DNA from: Eutrigla gurnardus
Taxonomy: Eukaryota; Chordata; Actinopteri; Perciformes; Triglidae
Assembly: GCA_963514095.1 (NCBI GenBank)
Contig: OY741267.1
Location: 14,068,261-14,132,260 of the forward strand
Direction of reading: 5' to 3'
DNA: 64,000 nt
A program made the translations under genes and the position numbers. The notes below the pieces were generated by a model. The model was not told where the DNA came from. It saw only the letters and a program-made list of their open reading frames with translations, and ran no database searches. Shown here in pieces: positions 25,601-37,400 of the stretch (positions are counted from its first letter, which is position 1; every line of letters begins with the position of its first letter).

Positions 25601-28600
25601 CAACAAGCCTAATTTTAAGTACCTACCATACTAGGTTATCATTGAGCTACACTCCTGATATTTCATGTCCGGAAGCTATTAGTAACAGATATACACTGTA
25701 AAAATTTTGAAGGCCACAGGTGAGATAGTTTTCCAGATAATGCCGTTTAAAAATGGCTTTTCAGAGTATGATGCCAAAAACCGTCTAAACTACCCTTCAT
25801 TCAATGATGTTTCATGAGAAAACTGTTGACAGTAGAGACCTAATATTTTGGATTTGTCCTATTAACAAGTGTGTCTTTGTACTCAAATTTTTTCAGGACA
25901 TTCTAAGATGGTCAGGTGGGAGGCATTTGATGAAATGACACGGAATGACCCTATGGCAACTTAAATTGGATCTACGTCCAAACAACAAAGAAGGCAGTTC
26001 AAGCCAAAACTTTTATCATTAAATATTAGGAGGAGTAAACATTCTATATGAAATGATCATTTATATTTGAGTTAATTCACTTTTGTGAAGTACAGAGACT
26101 TTTTATAGTGAGTAAAAAGGCCTCTTCAACAGGACACGCTTACTGCATTTGCACACATGGTCCTCCAGTATCCAAATGAAAAGCCACACTCCCTGATTTT
26201 GTCATAAAGTCCAATCATAAAATTTCCGCCTGGCAACAATGATTTGTGTTGAGTTATAAAACATCCACAGTGAGCTGAGAGTAATACTTTTTCTTTAATC
26301 AGAAGGTGCTATAAAAAATATCAGGAAGGGTATTCGTGCAGAAATAAGTTTGATGATAGAATTTGCATGGTTCACAGAATCGTCTGGATACTAGAATATC
26401 AAAAAGCTAAAAGTTAATAGAGAAAAGGAATAGACCGTAGCAATCGATTTCCAGAGCATTTCGATGCTGGCGCCATTAGTTGGGGTGTAATCTCTATAAA
26501 CAGATGTCTGCACATGAATGCAAAATCTATAGGATACGATTTTGGTGTCAGAAGCGTCCTGGTTTCTGTTTATAGTCCGAGTCGTATTGACCACGTCTGT
26601 GCCTGATTTAAGTTAACAGAGACCTGGGGCCCTAGTTTCGTAGACCAGGCGCAGTCAGCTTTCAGCGCACCTGCGCCGCGCCGACGGGGTGTGTCCGCCT
26701 GGACTTTGCAAGTTTCGTGCACCGCGCAGGCTCGCGCAGGCACACCTCCCGTCTCGCCCACCGGCGCAAGTGGGAAAGAGGGAGGAGAAGAAGGCGTGAG
26801 TGGGAGACGAGGAGGAGACGAGGCGTGGACTGGGATTAATACAGCCGATTCAGATCTTCACCAATCAAATGAGCTCCTCTCCTCTCCTTTAATGCGTTAG
26901 GGGAGGTTCAGTGCAAGTTCCGTCACATGACAACCCGATGACAGAAGTAGCGCCGCCGCTGTGCGTGCGTATCATAATAATAACAATGCCCATATTATAA
27001 AAAACAGGAGAGAGAGAGGGAGATGTTTTGGTCCGAGAGGCTGAGTTTCCATTACGCGTGCCATCCGCCTTTGATCTGACGTCAGATGTGACGGGACAAT
27101 CTATATAGATATACATTCACGTGTTGATTCAATTAGTTGCATTAAATAGTGTTTGTTGTGATTATTTATTGCATTTAAATGTGCCTGGAACTGTGGAAAC
27201 CTGCCTGTGAGGTCTCGGTGACGTGTGCGCACTGCGCGCCGTCAGCCAAACTTCCACTCCGTCAGCTGTGATTCGCCTTGAATGAATGGACTTTATTTAC
27301 GCCTTGCGCCTTGCGCCGAAAGTAGACCAGAGGGGTATTCCATCAAACTCGCTAAGTGCAAAGCCGGGCTAATTTCGATAAGCCCCGCTACCTTTAGCGA
27401 GAGTTGCGTTCCATCAACGTGACTTGAGGCACTCTCCGCTAAGTAACCATGGGAATTTATCCGACCAAACTAGCCTGCTCCGGGGCAGGCTAACCATCAG
27501 GCTTACTTTAGCGGGGGTTTCAGAGAAGTCCGTCTGTCGGAAACAACTGTACCAGCAGAAGGTTCCGCCAAGCCTAGTCCTCGTGATTTCGTCACGTGAA
27601 AGACCAAAAATGACCAAAATTACATATATCAAGTACAAACAGACTATATTTTCATCAAGCGTCTAAGAATACACTCTTGCAATTTAAAAAAATATGAATA
27701 AATCGTTTATTTTGTTTAAGACCAACTGGCCATATCATTATCTAAAGCCCCCAGTTGGGTGAGTGGTGATGCTCCTGCCCCCGGATGTGGGCATTGCAGG
27801 TTCACATCCCGGCGAAGACATCTCATGTGTGTTTTTTTTTGTTTTTTTGCCTGTATAATTGTCTTTAGATCAGAGAATTTGTCATACAATTTCCCCAGAA
27901 CCCAAATATAACTTGCAAAAACATGATAGGCATGAAGATGTTATTATTAATAGCATGTTATAGATCCCAATGACAAAGGCATTGCTGCATGCAATTTTCA
28001 GCCACATAAATTCCTTTCAGGTGAGTTCATTAATGGGTTCATTGAATGTGTTCATTGAATTGTTGAGATAAATGAGTTGGTCAATGTAGATGCATTTACT
28101 AGGCCTATCTAAAAAGAGAGAGAGAGAGAGAGAGAGAGAGTTCCGGACAAAGAAAGAAGTTTCTCAAACTTCCATAGTCGGGAATTGAACCGTGGCCGGC
28201 AGCATGCAAAGCCGGCACGTTACCTCTACGCTATCGTCACGTTTGAGAAATTGTAGTCAGAGTTATATTAGAACATGTTACTCGTAACGGTACTTCCGTA
28301 TTTAATCGTTCGGCAATTCTTGCCCAAGCAGCCTCGCAATTTTTATTTATCACTACAGTATTCCCTTTATTGGTTATGATGGGTTTGTACTCCTCATACA
28401 GTTCCATCAATATTTTTTGCGCTGGTCTTTTCTGCCAATTTCTCGATGATTCGACATTCACGGTTCTGGTCTGGCTTCATATCCCGTGAACGGCGTAACA
28501 CACGACAACGTTAGCCTGGCTTGAATTAGCCTCAACAAGGCGCGGCTGAAATGCGTTAATGGAACGGGTTTAGCCGCAAGTGGAAGTTGGCGTTAGTTCT

Positions 28601-31400
28601 AACCAGGCTTAACCAGGTAAGCGCCGCTTTAATTAGCGAGTTTGGTGGAATACCCCTCAGGTTGGAGCTGGCGACCTTTCAGCGGAGTCTCGGCGAGGCT
28701 TTTTGCAACGAAACTTCCGCTACGCCAAGCTGAATCTGTGACGCCTCCCTCTGCTGCGCTGCCACACCCATCTTGGCGCAGGCGATCCACCAAACTGCCA
28801 AACTGACGGTGCGCAAGGCTGCGCGGGTCGAAACTTGCATTGCGCCGGCTCCGCCACCCTGCGCCGCCCTGTGCTGCGCCACAAAACTAGGGCCCTTGGA
28901 ACGTATCGGCCGAAATGCAATCTGGAAACCCATACATATCTTGACTTGTGATCAAGTTGCATTGAGGGTAATGTAAGCACCAGGTTTTGACGATTTGAAA
29001 ATGTGTCATTCTGCTGTATTGAATGTATTGTATTTTTTTTTCTTAATTGTCCAACAATGTTCGAGCAGACTAATGTGAAACCAGTGGTGCGATCTTTCAA
29101 GGTAACTCAAATATCTGTCAACTGTTGCATAACGTTTGCCTGATTGTGATTCTAATGAAAGCATTAGTGAGCATTTAAAAGCCCTGAAAAATCCTTTGAC
29201 TTCGGGGTTAGTGATCTTTTTCAGCCCATGATGCTTCATGTTATAAACAAAGTGATGATTGGGGGGACCGTGCTTTCAAACTCCCACTACCTTTCAAAGA
29301 GAAAACTACTTCATAAAATGCAATGAGCCCCTTATGAAAAGCAGTTTTCCATTTCACAGAGGGAAAAAGCTTTTAGACGAAGCTCTTCAAGGTTATTTAG
29401 GAACAGATCGTCAAAAAGAACGTCTTTCATTTTTAATATCACTTTATGTAATTGTAAAGTTTTGTGAGGTTGTTGAACAAAAGGAAAATACATTTCTACT
29501 TCGAATGAAAAGATGTCTTCTGCAGATTACTTATTGGAAACATCTTTAACCCCTCCCCAGGGAGATCAAAAGATTAATTCCATTACTTTCTCGCTTCAGA
29601 TATTTCTTTCCATTTTATGTAAAAAGGAAGTTATCTGCTGCACAGAAAATATTCTTTCCCTTCTTCTCAGCAGCCGATCGAACCAAGCTACACTTCTAAC
29701 GTGCTGCCATACTGTTTAAAGAAGCTGTATGAATCCAGACTTCACTGAAGCGCTGTGTGTTATTTATAGATACAGATCAAACAGCTGTAACCATCATGAT
29801 GCGAGTCCTGCTTGGGAGGAGGAAAGGGATGCATTTAGATGGTTTACAGTACACTGGATTTTGGAGGTTAAGAAGCTACCGAAGAACTTCAGGAAGTGGA
29901 TAGCATTCACAAAATACAGGCATCACTTTTTATATTCCAACATGCTTGCAGATTTTACATTGACCTGTCAGATTGGCATAAACGCGACTCTATGTCTAGG
30001 TACGTGTACCAGCCAGGGCTCGAGTAATGGTTTGTAGCAGGCAGCAGTAGAAATGTTGGCACATTTGCAGTCAGCAGTGAATGAACATTCTAATAGCATC
30101 CAAAGCATATTGTAGGTTTGAATGTCCTTTAGGAAAATACCCACTCTAACAAAGAAGAGTGTCTGAGCTCTCTTCAAAGACACCTAATAAACACAACCAA
30201 AAAGGATGTTGTGTGCAAAAGAAAATGAACTAGCAAGAAACTGACGTGCGGACTCAGCAGGGACTCATTTACACAATCACTCAATAAAGTTTTTTGGACC
30301 ATTACACTATTGTTTTGGCTTTTGAAAAGACATCCTATTATTGTCAACTCACATTTATCCTATTCAATTTGATCCATAAGGGTTCTCTCCATATAACTTA
30401 AACCTCAGTATAACCCAATACAGCCCAACAGCACCACAACTACAGCCTCCAAAAGGACAATGACGTTAAATCATCTAAAATCTAAAACAGTTTCAACAAG
30501 ACTTGTAGCTGGAGTACTGCCAGGCATCCACCATTTTTGTCACCTTTGAAATAATGAATCATGAAAATGTGACATAAACAAATGAAAGCTTTATTACAGC
30601 AACTGAGCAAAATTCGATATAGTTTGTGTTTTATTTAAACAAAATCAACGGTATAATTTTCCATGCAACTCCAAGACTCGGTGAAACTTTGCCTCCAAAG
30701 TCCCTTTTGTTTTTCATTCAGGTTCATTAGTTCTTTGTCAGCCGGATCAATTTGCACATTCATTTGCGATGTTGACGGGTTCGTTTTTCAAACAACCTAA
30801 TCTCCAAAACAGTTGCCTGTAGCGTTGTCTAGTTCCAGTTCTGACCTTAACAGCAATATTAAAATATCACTAATGCAACTGATATTAAAAATGCATTTCA
30901 GGCTGCACACGTTGCTATTTCCAAAGGCCAAAGGCCATTTCTCATAATGGTTGCCAATAAACAAACTGGCAGCTCTGGCATATCTTGTATTTTACAGGAC
31001 TTTTTTCACTGTTCTATTCGTTCATTAGTCTATTAGTTTGGATGATTGAGAAATGTATGTTTAATAGAAATACTTAATAGAGAAATATTTAATAGAAATA
31101 CAAACCAGACAAACCAATCCCATTCTTGTCCATTGCTTGGGTGTGGCGCTAGAAATCCAAGTGACAGATACCTCGAAATGCGTGCACAAGAAGCCAAAAG
31201 TCTATTTTTCTAAATAACAGAGCTCAGCTCACAGCTGTGATCTGCTGCGTCTCTGGTGAGATACATGAAGACATCCTGTGACCTCATCCAGACAGACAGA
31301 GGACGACAGGAGACGATGAGTAACAGTGTTCTTTGAGCCACACTGGTTGCTTTCCCCCATTTGTAAGACCAGCTGGCACCTCCAGGAGGTTGGACACACA

Positions 31401-31493
<93 letters not shown>

Positions 31494-34400
31494 ACACATA
31501 CACACACACACACAGAGACACACACAGAGACACACACACACACACACATAATTCCACGTCATTGGTGTTTGCAAAGCTTGGCGGTATGTCAATCTTGTGT
31601 TTTATCATTCTCTATATCCTTAAATACATGTTTAGAGAGTGTGTTTATTAATGAAAACATAAGTGATGGTGTTTGAGTTTGTGTTTGTCCAGGCAGGAAT
31701 ATTGAAGAGAAAAAAACAGATGACCGTGCAGAATCTGCAGCCTCCCCTTTTATTTAGATAAAAGTGCTGACAAAGCAGCCAGCTACAGTGTGATTCTTAC
31801 CTCAATTTATCTGTACACTTCTTCAATCTAAGAGTATGCTGGAGCCTTGCAGACTTAAATTCACATTACCACACAGCATGGTTCTTTTATCTTATGCATT
31901 TAGTCAGTGTGGCAGCCTTCCAGCGCTGTAATGAGTGTTGTACGGTAATCAAACTCAATCTTGCAGTCGTAACAGGGGATCCCTCTCTGACTTTCACACT
32001 TGGTTCAGTCTTTGCCAAAATGACTTGAACAACGGACTTAACAAAGTCTGCGTAAGATGTGAAGAAGGATCACATATGTAATGTAAAACATTGATCAGAA
32101 TGATCACAGTAAATGTATGTGTGATAGTGTACTAGATATAGATAGGTGATAAAACACGCAAGAATAGTGTGCTAGAATCAGTGTCTCTATTGGCTGAGCA
32201 AACACTTCCACTCGGTCAAAGCTGAACAAAGAGCAGAGACACGGGAAACCTGAATATGTCCGTTGTTAAATCACATGTGGTGTGAGAACACCGACCAGGA
32301 TGGCCGAGTGGTTAAGGCGTTGGACTTAAGATCCAATGGGTGAATGCCCACGTGGGTTCGAACCCCACTCCTGGTAACAAACACTTCTTTGCTTCACTTT
32401 GTCTAAATCTCATCAACGTAAATGTCAACACTCAAGGGACTTATAGAGCAATAGTTAGTAATCGGGAGACAGCTTCACACTGCTGTGGCCTCTTCAATCA
32501 CTTCAAACTCACAGTGACTGTTAGGAGACAGGACAGAAAGTGTGATCAAGTGACACACTGATGCACCTCCAACCCTTCCTCCCCCTCTACAGCTTTTGAC
32601 AGCAGTATACAGTCTACCCACAACTTAGCCTATCTGTATGTGGGCGAATATTGACTTCCAGAGTCAATATTTGCATGAGAGGCCACTTGTCAGGAAAATG
32701 TAGGCCTGGGTTGTGTTTGAACAGACCAATTCTGTCATCTTCTAGTCAAGTTTCAGAGGTTGTAGTTGCTCTGAAATGGATGTACTTCTGTGACTTTGTG
32801 ATCCTGCTGCCTGCAATGTGAACACGGATCAGAACAAACCTAAATGAGATCTGATGGTTCGATTCAGTTTCAGCCCTGCGACAAGACTGATGGGTCAAGT
32901 CTATTAAATGCATGGCTGCGTCTATGTTGTACTCATTGCATGGGGTTGCACTGCTATTAAGTCTGACACACACACAGCTCTGTGGTAAGAGAAACGTACG
33001 GAAGGCATGCCTGTAACTCAATTTTCAATTTTGTCCATTTGTCTCTTGTTCTGTAAAGGCTTGATCAAAGCTGATAAATCATGACAAAAAGGTAGATGCA
33101 GAAGCGGGAAGAACACTTATTATTTAAATGTTTCTTTTTGAGAAATTGTGATTTGTCAGTGGAAATGAGACAAACAGGGCAGTCTGTGATTATTTCACAC
33201 CTCAGGTCTCCACTGAACAATAATTCTACATTCCTTAATGGAAATAATGTGAGTGTGAGCACGCTGTCAATTCTTTGTGTGCTGGTTCTTATTTTCCGAT
33301 AGCCAACACTCACGACACGCCACTTCCCCTCACAAATAAATTGTCTACCAAAAAGTCAAAGAAAAGAAAAGATCACATTTCACGTCTGCAACAGTTGTGA
33401 CTTATATAGTTGGATCACTAAATAGAGACAGGGCACGGCTCCAACTATTGATCTCGGAATTGAGCTACCCACTGTTAAGTTACAAAACACAACCAGGATG
33501 AGTTGTTAAAATCCAATGGGCACATGCCCACGAGGGTCAGAACCCATCTCCTGGTAAATGAGTACAGCAATCTGGCCGTCAACTCTGATCAAACTCAACA
33601 CATACAGTAGCAATCCTATTGTTACAGTTCCCCTCAACTCTCATTGGCTGTATTGCCCCTAGAACTTCCAGATATTAAGCATGTTATCTGGAAAGGATCT
33701 GCTACCATGAGACTCTAAAGTTGTGTAATCTGAACTAGGCATTCACTGAACCAGCTATTTTCAAGCCAGTTTTTTTTTTAATTTTAAATATTTCTATAAA
33801 CTGTTTAACTGATAGCACAGTTAAAGAACTACTGCAAACTATGCTCTGTCTCTATCGGATAAAAATAAAGTTGCATGTCAAACTGTCTGCGGCAGCATCA
33901 TGGTTCTGATGAAAAAGTCTGATGAAAATAAAAAGTCATTGTCAAAGTCATTGTTAAAACTGCAATGGTATTATTAAGTACTCATATTGGCACTCAGTCC
34001 CGGCAAGTACCCAAATGTAAGTACATGCTTTTGGTCCAAAAAAAGTGGAGTTGTACCAGCTCAACAAAGTCTACTTCGGATGCTGAGGAACCAAAGCAAT
34101 CTGATGAGAAATGAGCTTGTGGAACACAACATACATGGACGAGGGAAGAGAATGTGGAACTGTTTGAATGCTACTCTACGAGCAACCCCACTGAAGGGGG
34201 TGTATACAGAGGTTACGGCAAGGACGACAGGTCAGAGAGGGAATGTCACCCCCCCACACACTCCGAGATTGGGACAGTTGACCTGAAGATCATAAGTAAG
34301 CTGATACCTGGAACGCCTGTGGTCAATTGCCACGGCTAAGAGACAAAGTACCCTATGAAAGTCTGCTAGAACATGTAAATGCAGTACTACATACTATCCC

Positions 34401-37400
34401 TACTGATACCATAATTGAGTACAAGCTGATACACAGTACAGCAGCAGTGATCCTTGAGATGCCAAGATGGACAGCATAAGGAGCAGTAGCCCCCATGGAG
34501 AAGGAGGTTGGAGGTCAAGACTAATGCCACATGGACTGAATTTAGCCAGCAATCAGAGCTACAGAAAGGGGTTAGACAAGAACTACCTAGGAAATACTCC
34601 ATACTATCCATACCAGAGGCACTGGAGACAGCCCTGGCAACCCCCCCCCCCCAACAAAAACACAAAGATTAGAGATCTCAGAGACACAAAAAACTTGAAT
34701 ATGGCAGTTGTTTGGGTTTCAAAAGTAAATCTGATACAGTGCCATTAAATTAGGTGTACACAGACCAGGATGGCCGAGTGGTTAAGGCGTTGGACTTAAG
34801 ATCCAATGGGTGAATGCCCACGTGGGTTCGAACCCCACTCCTGGTAAAAAACAATTATTTGGTTTGCTTTGATGTCTAAATCTCATCGACATAAATGTCA
34901 AGGGACCCAAGGGACTCTAATACAGCAACATATCAGGCTGATATGATAGTTAGTAATCAAGAGACACAGCTTCAATCTGCTGTGTCCTCTTCAGTCTGTA
35001 AATCTGTGCCAAAAGTTTGAACACTCCCAGGTGCACAACCATATTCCCTGAAGGATAAAAAAAAGCTGATACCGGGTGATCGGTGAAAATACCTGGTGCA
35101 TTTCATGGCTGAAATTGTGAATGGCATCTTATCTCGGAAATACAATGGTAGGCGTTTCTGCATTGGTGTCTCAGACAGAGAGGGTGAAATGCATTGGGGT
35201 TTGGTGGCTCTGACCTGTCAATAATGCCACACATGTCGATCTGCAGTTGGCTGTAATTTCCCAGCAGCCTTCGCTGCACCATAATCAGGTCCACTGGCTG
35301 GTTCTCCACACTGAGGAGACGCAAGCAGCCTTGAAAGATGTTAAAGGGATTTTTACATTCCTGACCGTCCTCTTCAGCAGGACAACCTGGAGAGGAAGGC
35401 AAAGAAAGCAGTTAGAGCCAATAGACAGCAAGGAGGAGAATCCTATGACACCGTATTAGGGCCAAAAAAAAAAAAAAATGGAGCCAAGAGAGGTGGGCAA
35501 CATTCTGAGAAAAAAAAGTCGCAAATTTGCTAGTTTTCATAAAGGAGCTAATTTGCTACTTTAAAACGAGCAAATTCACGTAGCTTGACCCGGAGTTTTG
35601 CTGTTGCTATGACAACAAGTAAAAGCTACCGCTAGCATCTTAGCTCAACCACCCGATCAATAAACACCCATAAAATGAATGTGGCCCATATAAAATTAAC
35701 CAACAATAACCATCAACAGCCATCACCCTAAGGACCTTAGCAAAGCGTTGTCACACGTTGGGATGGATTAATTAGAAGAATAAATGCAACATTCATGGGA
35801 TTTTAGATAGCATAAATGCCAGTTGTTAGCATTGTAATTTTTTCTCAGAATATTGCCCACCTCTCTCGGCTCCATTTTTTTTTTTTTTTTTTTTTGACAC
35901 AACTTCAGTGATGAAAAAACAGTGATGGGCTTTAAGCAGAGCTCCAATGTTATGGATAATATTTACACGGATGGATGATACATCAGAACTAAAGTGGAAT
36001 CCAGCTCACTGTGATAATTACAGTGGGTAGTAAATGGCTAAAAGACTAAATTAGGATGTACACTGTGTACCATTATAGAGTTTAAAACATATTGCAATTT
36101 ACTAAAGAGTGAATGTGTTCAGAGAAATGAGCTGTGATTTGTGTATTTTTAAGTGGTGGAATAATGCAAATAGAGGTTGGGCGTTGATCAAATAAATATA
36201 CTTATTTTTTTCTTCATAACCCATTTAATGTGGAAACAGAGTCAGTAGGATGATAATAAGCCTAAGGCAATTCAACAACATCCCCGGACTGTAAAAGGAC
36301 TGAGCAACGAGAAGACAAAAGAGATGAGATTTAAGAAAAGGAAGCAGCAAGAAAGCCACTGGAGAATGAGGAAGGGAAAAAAAGATTGGAGAAGTAAGAG
36401 AGGAAAGAAAACCGGAAGGGAAAAGAAGAAAGAAAGGAAGCATAACAGATGCACAGAGTGCAGAGAGGAATGAGAGGAGAAAAGAGGGAGGGAAGATGAA
36501 GCAGTCTTAAAAGTTGCATTACAAAACAGCCACAAGCTCAATTTGGCTCAGAGACACCAGCTGTAGCGTACAATATATAGGACATAATCTTTCATATATG
36601 ACCAACTCATAAAACCAGTAAATTTAGATTGTTACTGTATTTATTGCAACTAGAGTTTGCCCTTTTGGGTGTATTCAGAAAAGATAGTAGCTTTTTAACG
36701 AGGTGTACTCAAAAAGTAATCAAAAGAATTAAACAAAAATAAAACATACATGAGATTTTTTTAATTCTAATTTAAAATACAACATAAACACCTTACTGCA
36801 ACTTGTTGTTGAACGAATGTTGAATACTAATTTAAGCTCTACCCAGATTTTCCACTGTTTGAATATCCAATGAATATTAATTCAAATATCGTCGATGCAT
36901 ATCCAGTAGAACGATGTCAAAGATGCTGTACGGCAGCAGCTCAGTGATTGGCACCTTCTACAGTTTGATAAGCCACTTTGAGATTATTTGTTTCACTCTT
37001 ACCGCCAAAGAACAGCTGACTTCCCACGGTAACGGAGTGGCTGGCATGAGCAACGCCTCCTTCTTCTTTATCTACAGCGACGGTCAGACGACCTCGTCTG
37101 CAGCTCAGCGCCACTGAATGCCACTGGCCGTCATTCAGAGCAGAACCTGGAGAAAGGATCATTATTATCAAAAGTTTTAGTTAAAATTAGTTTCAAAAGT
37201 TTATCAAAACTGTAAAATGAATGTTCAACTTCATCTATTTGGGGTGAGGGGTTACAATAGTTTAGGTAGGGTGTTTAGCTATAGAGGCTCTACTCTGCAT
37301 TTAAGGGATCGGTAACAGACTGACCTGCACTGAGCTCCAGCAGCGCCCTGCCAGCTTTATGGATCTGCAGCCGGAGTCTGGCCTCGCTCAGGTACAGCCA

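Larger units (their letters stand above)
27331..28657. mobile_element. PIF/Harbinger-like element nested in the outer element
   Basis: The terminal inverted repeats 27331-27355 and 28633-28657 match at 24 of 25 positions (AGGGGTATTCCATCAAACTC at the left). They are flanked by CAG on both sides (27328-27330 and 28658-28660), a 3-bp duplication as expected for PIF/Harbinger. A minus-strand frame (28461-28237) encodes MELYEEYKPIITNKGNTVV and AWARIAERLN, resembling the Myb/SANT-like accessory protein of Harbinger elements. No DDE transposase is present, so it is non-autonomous. It contains two tRNA-like sequences. Confidence 0.8.
26627..28895. mobile_element. GC-rich inverted-repeat DNA element (outer), interrupted by another element
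   Basis: The left end begins GGGCCCTAGTTTCGTAGACC and the right end finishes CCACAAAACTAGGGCCC. Both flanks are unusually GC- and CpG-rich, with repeated GCGCAG/CTGCGC words (26627-26780 and 28680-28895). Positions 27331-28657 are a separate element inserted inside, so the original outer unit was about 940 nt. A 3-bp CTG/TTG flank is only a weak target-site candidate. Confidence 0.7.
24384..35214 (-). other. cntnap5-like intron 10, repeat- and tRNA-rich
   Basis: This 10.8-kb intron contains a foldback element (24442-25951), nested inverted-repeat elements (26627-28895), a long CA tract (31394-31549), two intact tRNA-Leu genes and one degenerate copy (32294-34846), and a decayed LINE (about 34010-34645). 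The stretches 28900-31390 and 31550-32290 show nothing recognisable. Confidence 0.75.

Noticed and set aside
26640..27060. CpG-island promoter of a separate gene
   Set aside because: The CpG-rich sequence is bounded by inverted repeats and matched by the opposite flank at 28680-28895, so it belongs to a transposable element; no gene follows.
27747..27816. Functional tRNA gene
   Set aside because: A- and B-box-like motifs are present but the acceptor stem does not pair and the anticodon loop is the wrong size.
29259..29549. 96-codon plus-strand open frame
   Set aside because: No domain, no recognisable family, no splice context; antisense to the host intron and best explained by chance.
31210..31608. 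Long Cys-Val and His-Thr open frames on both strands (also at 17131-17426 and 54141-54599)
   Set aside because: They are translations of CA/TG microsatellites, not proteins; only the exon-14 part at 17138-17300 is coding.
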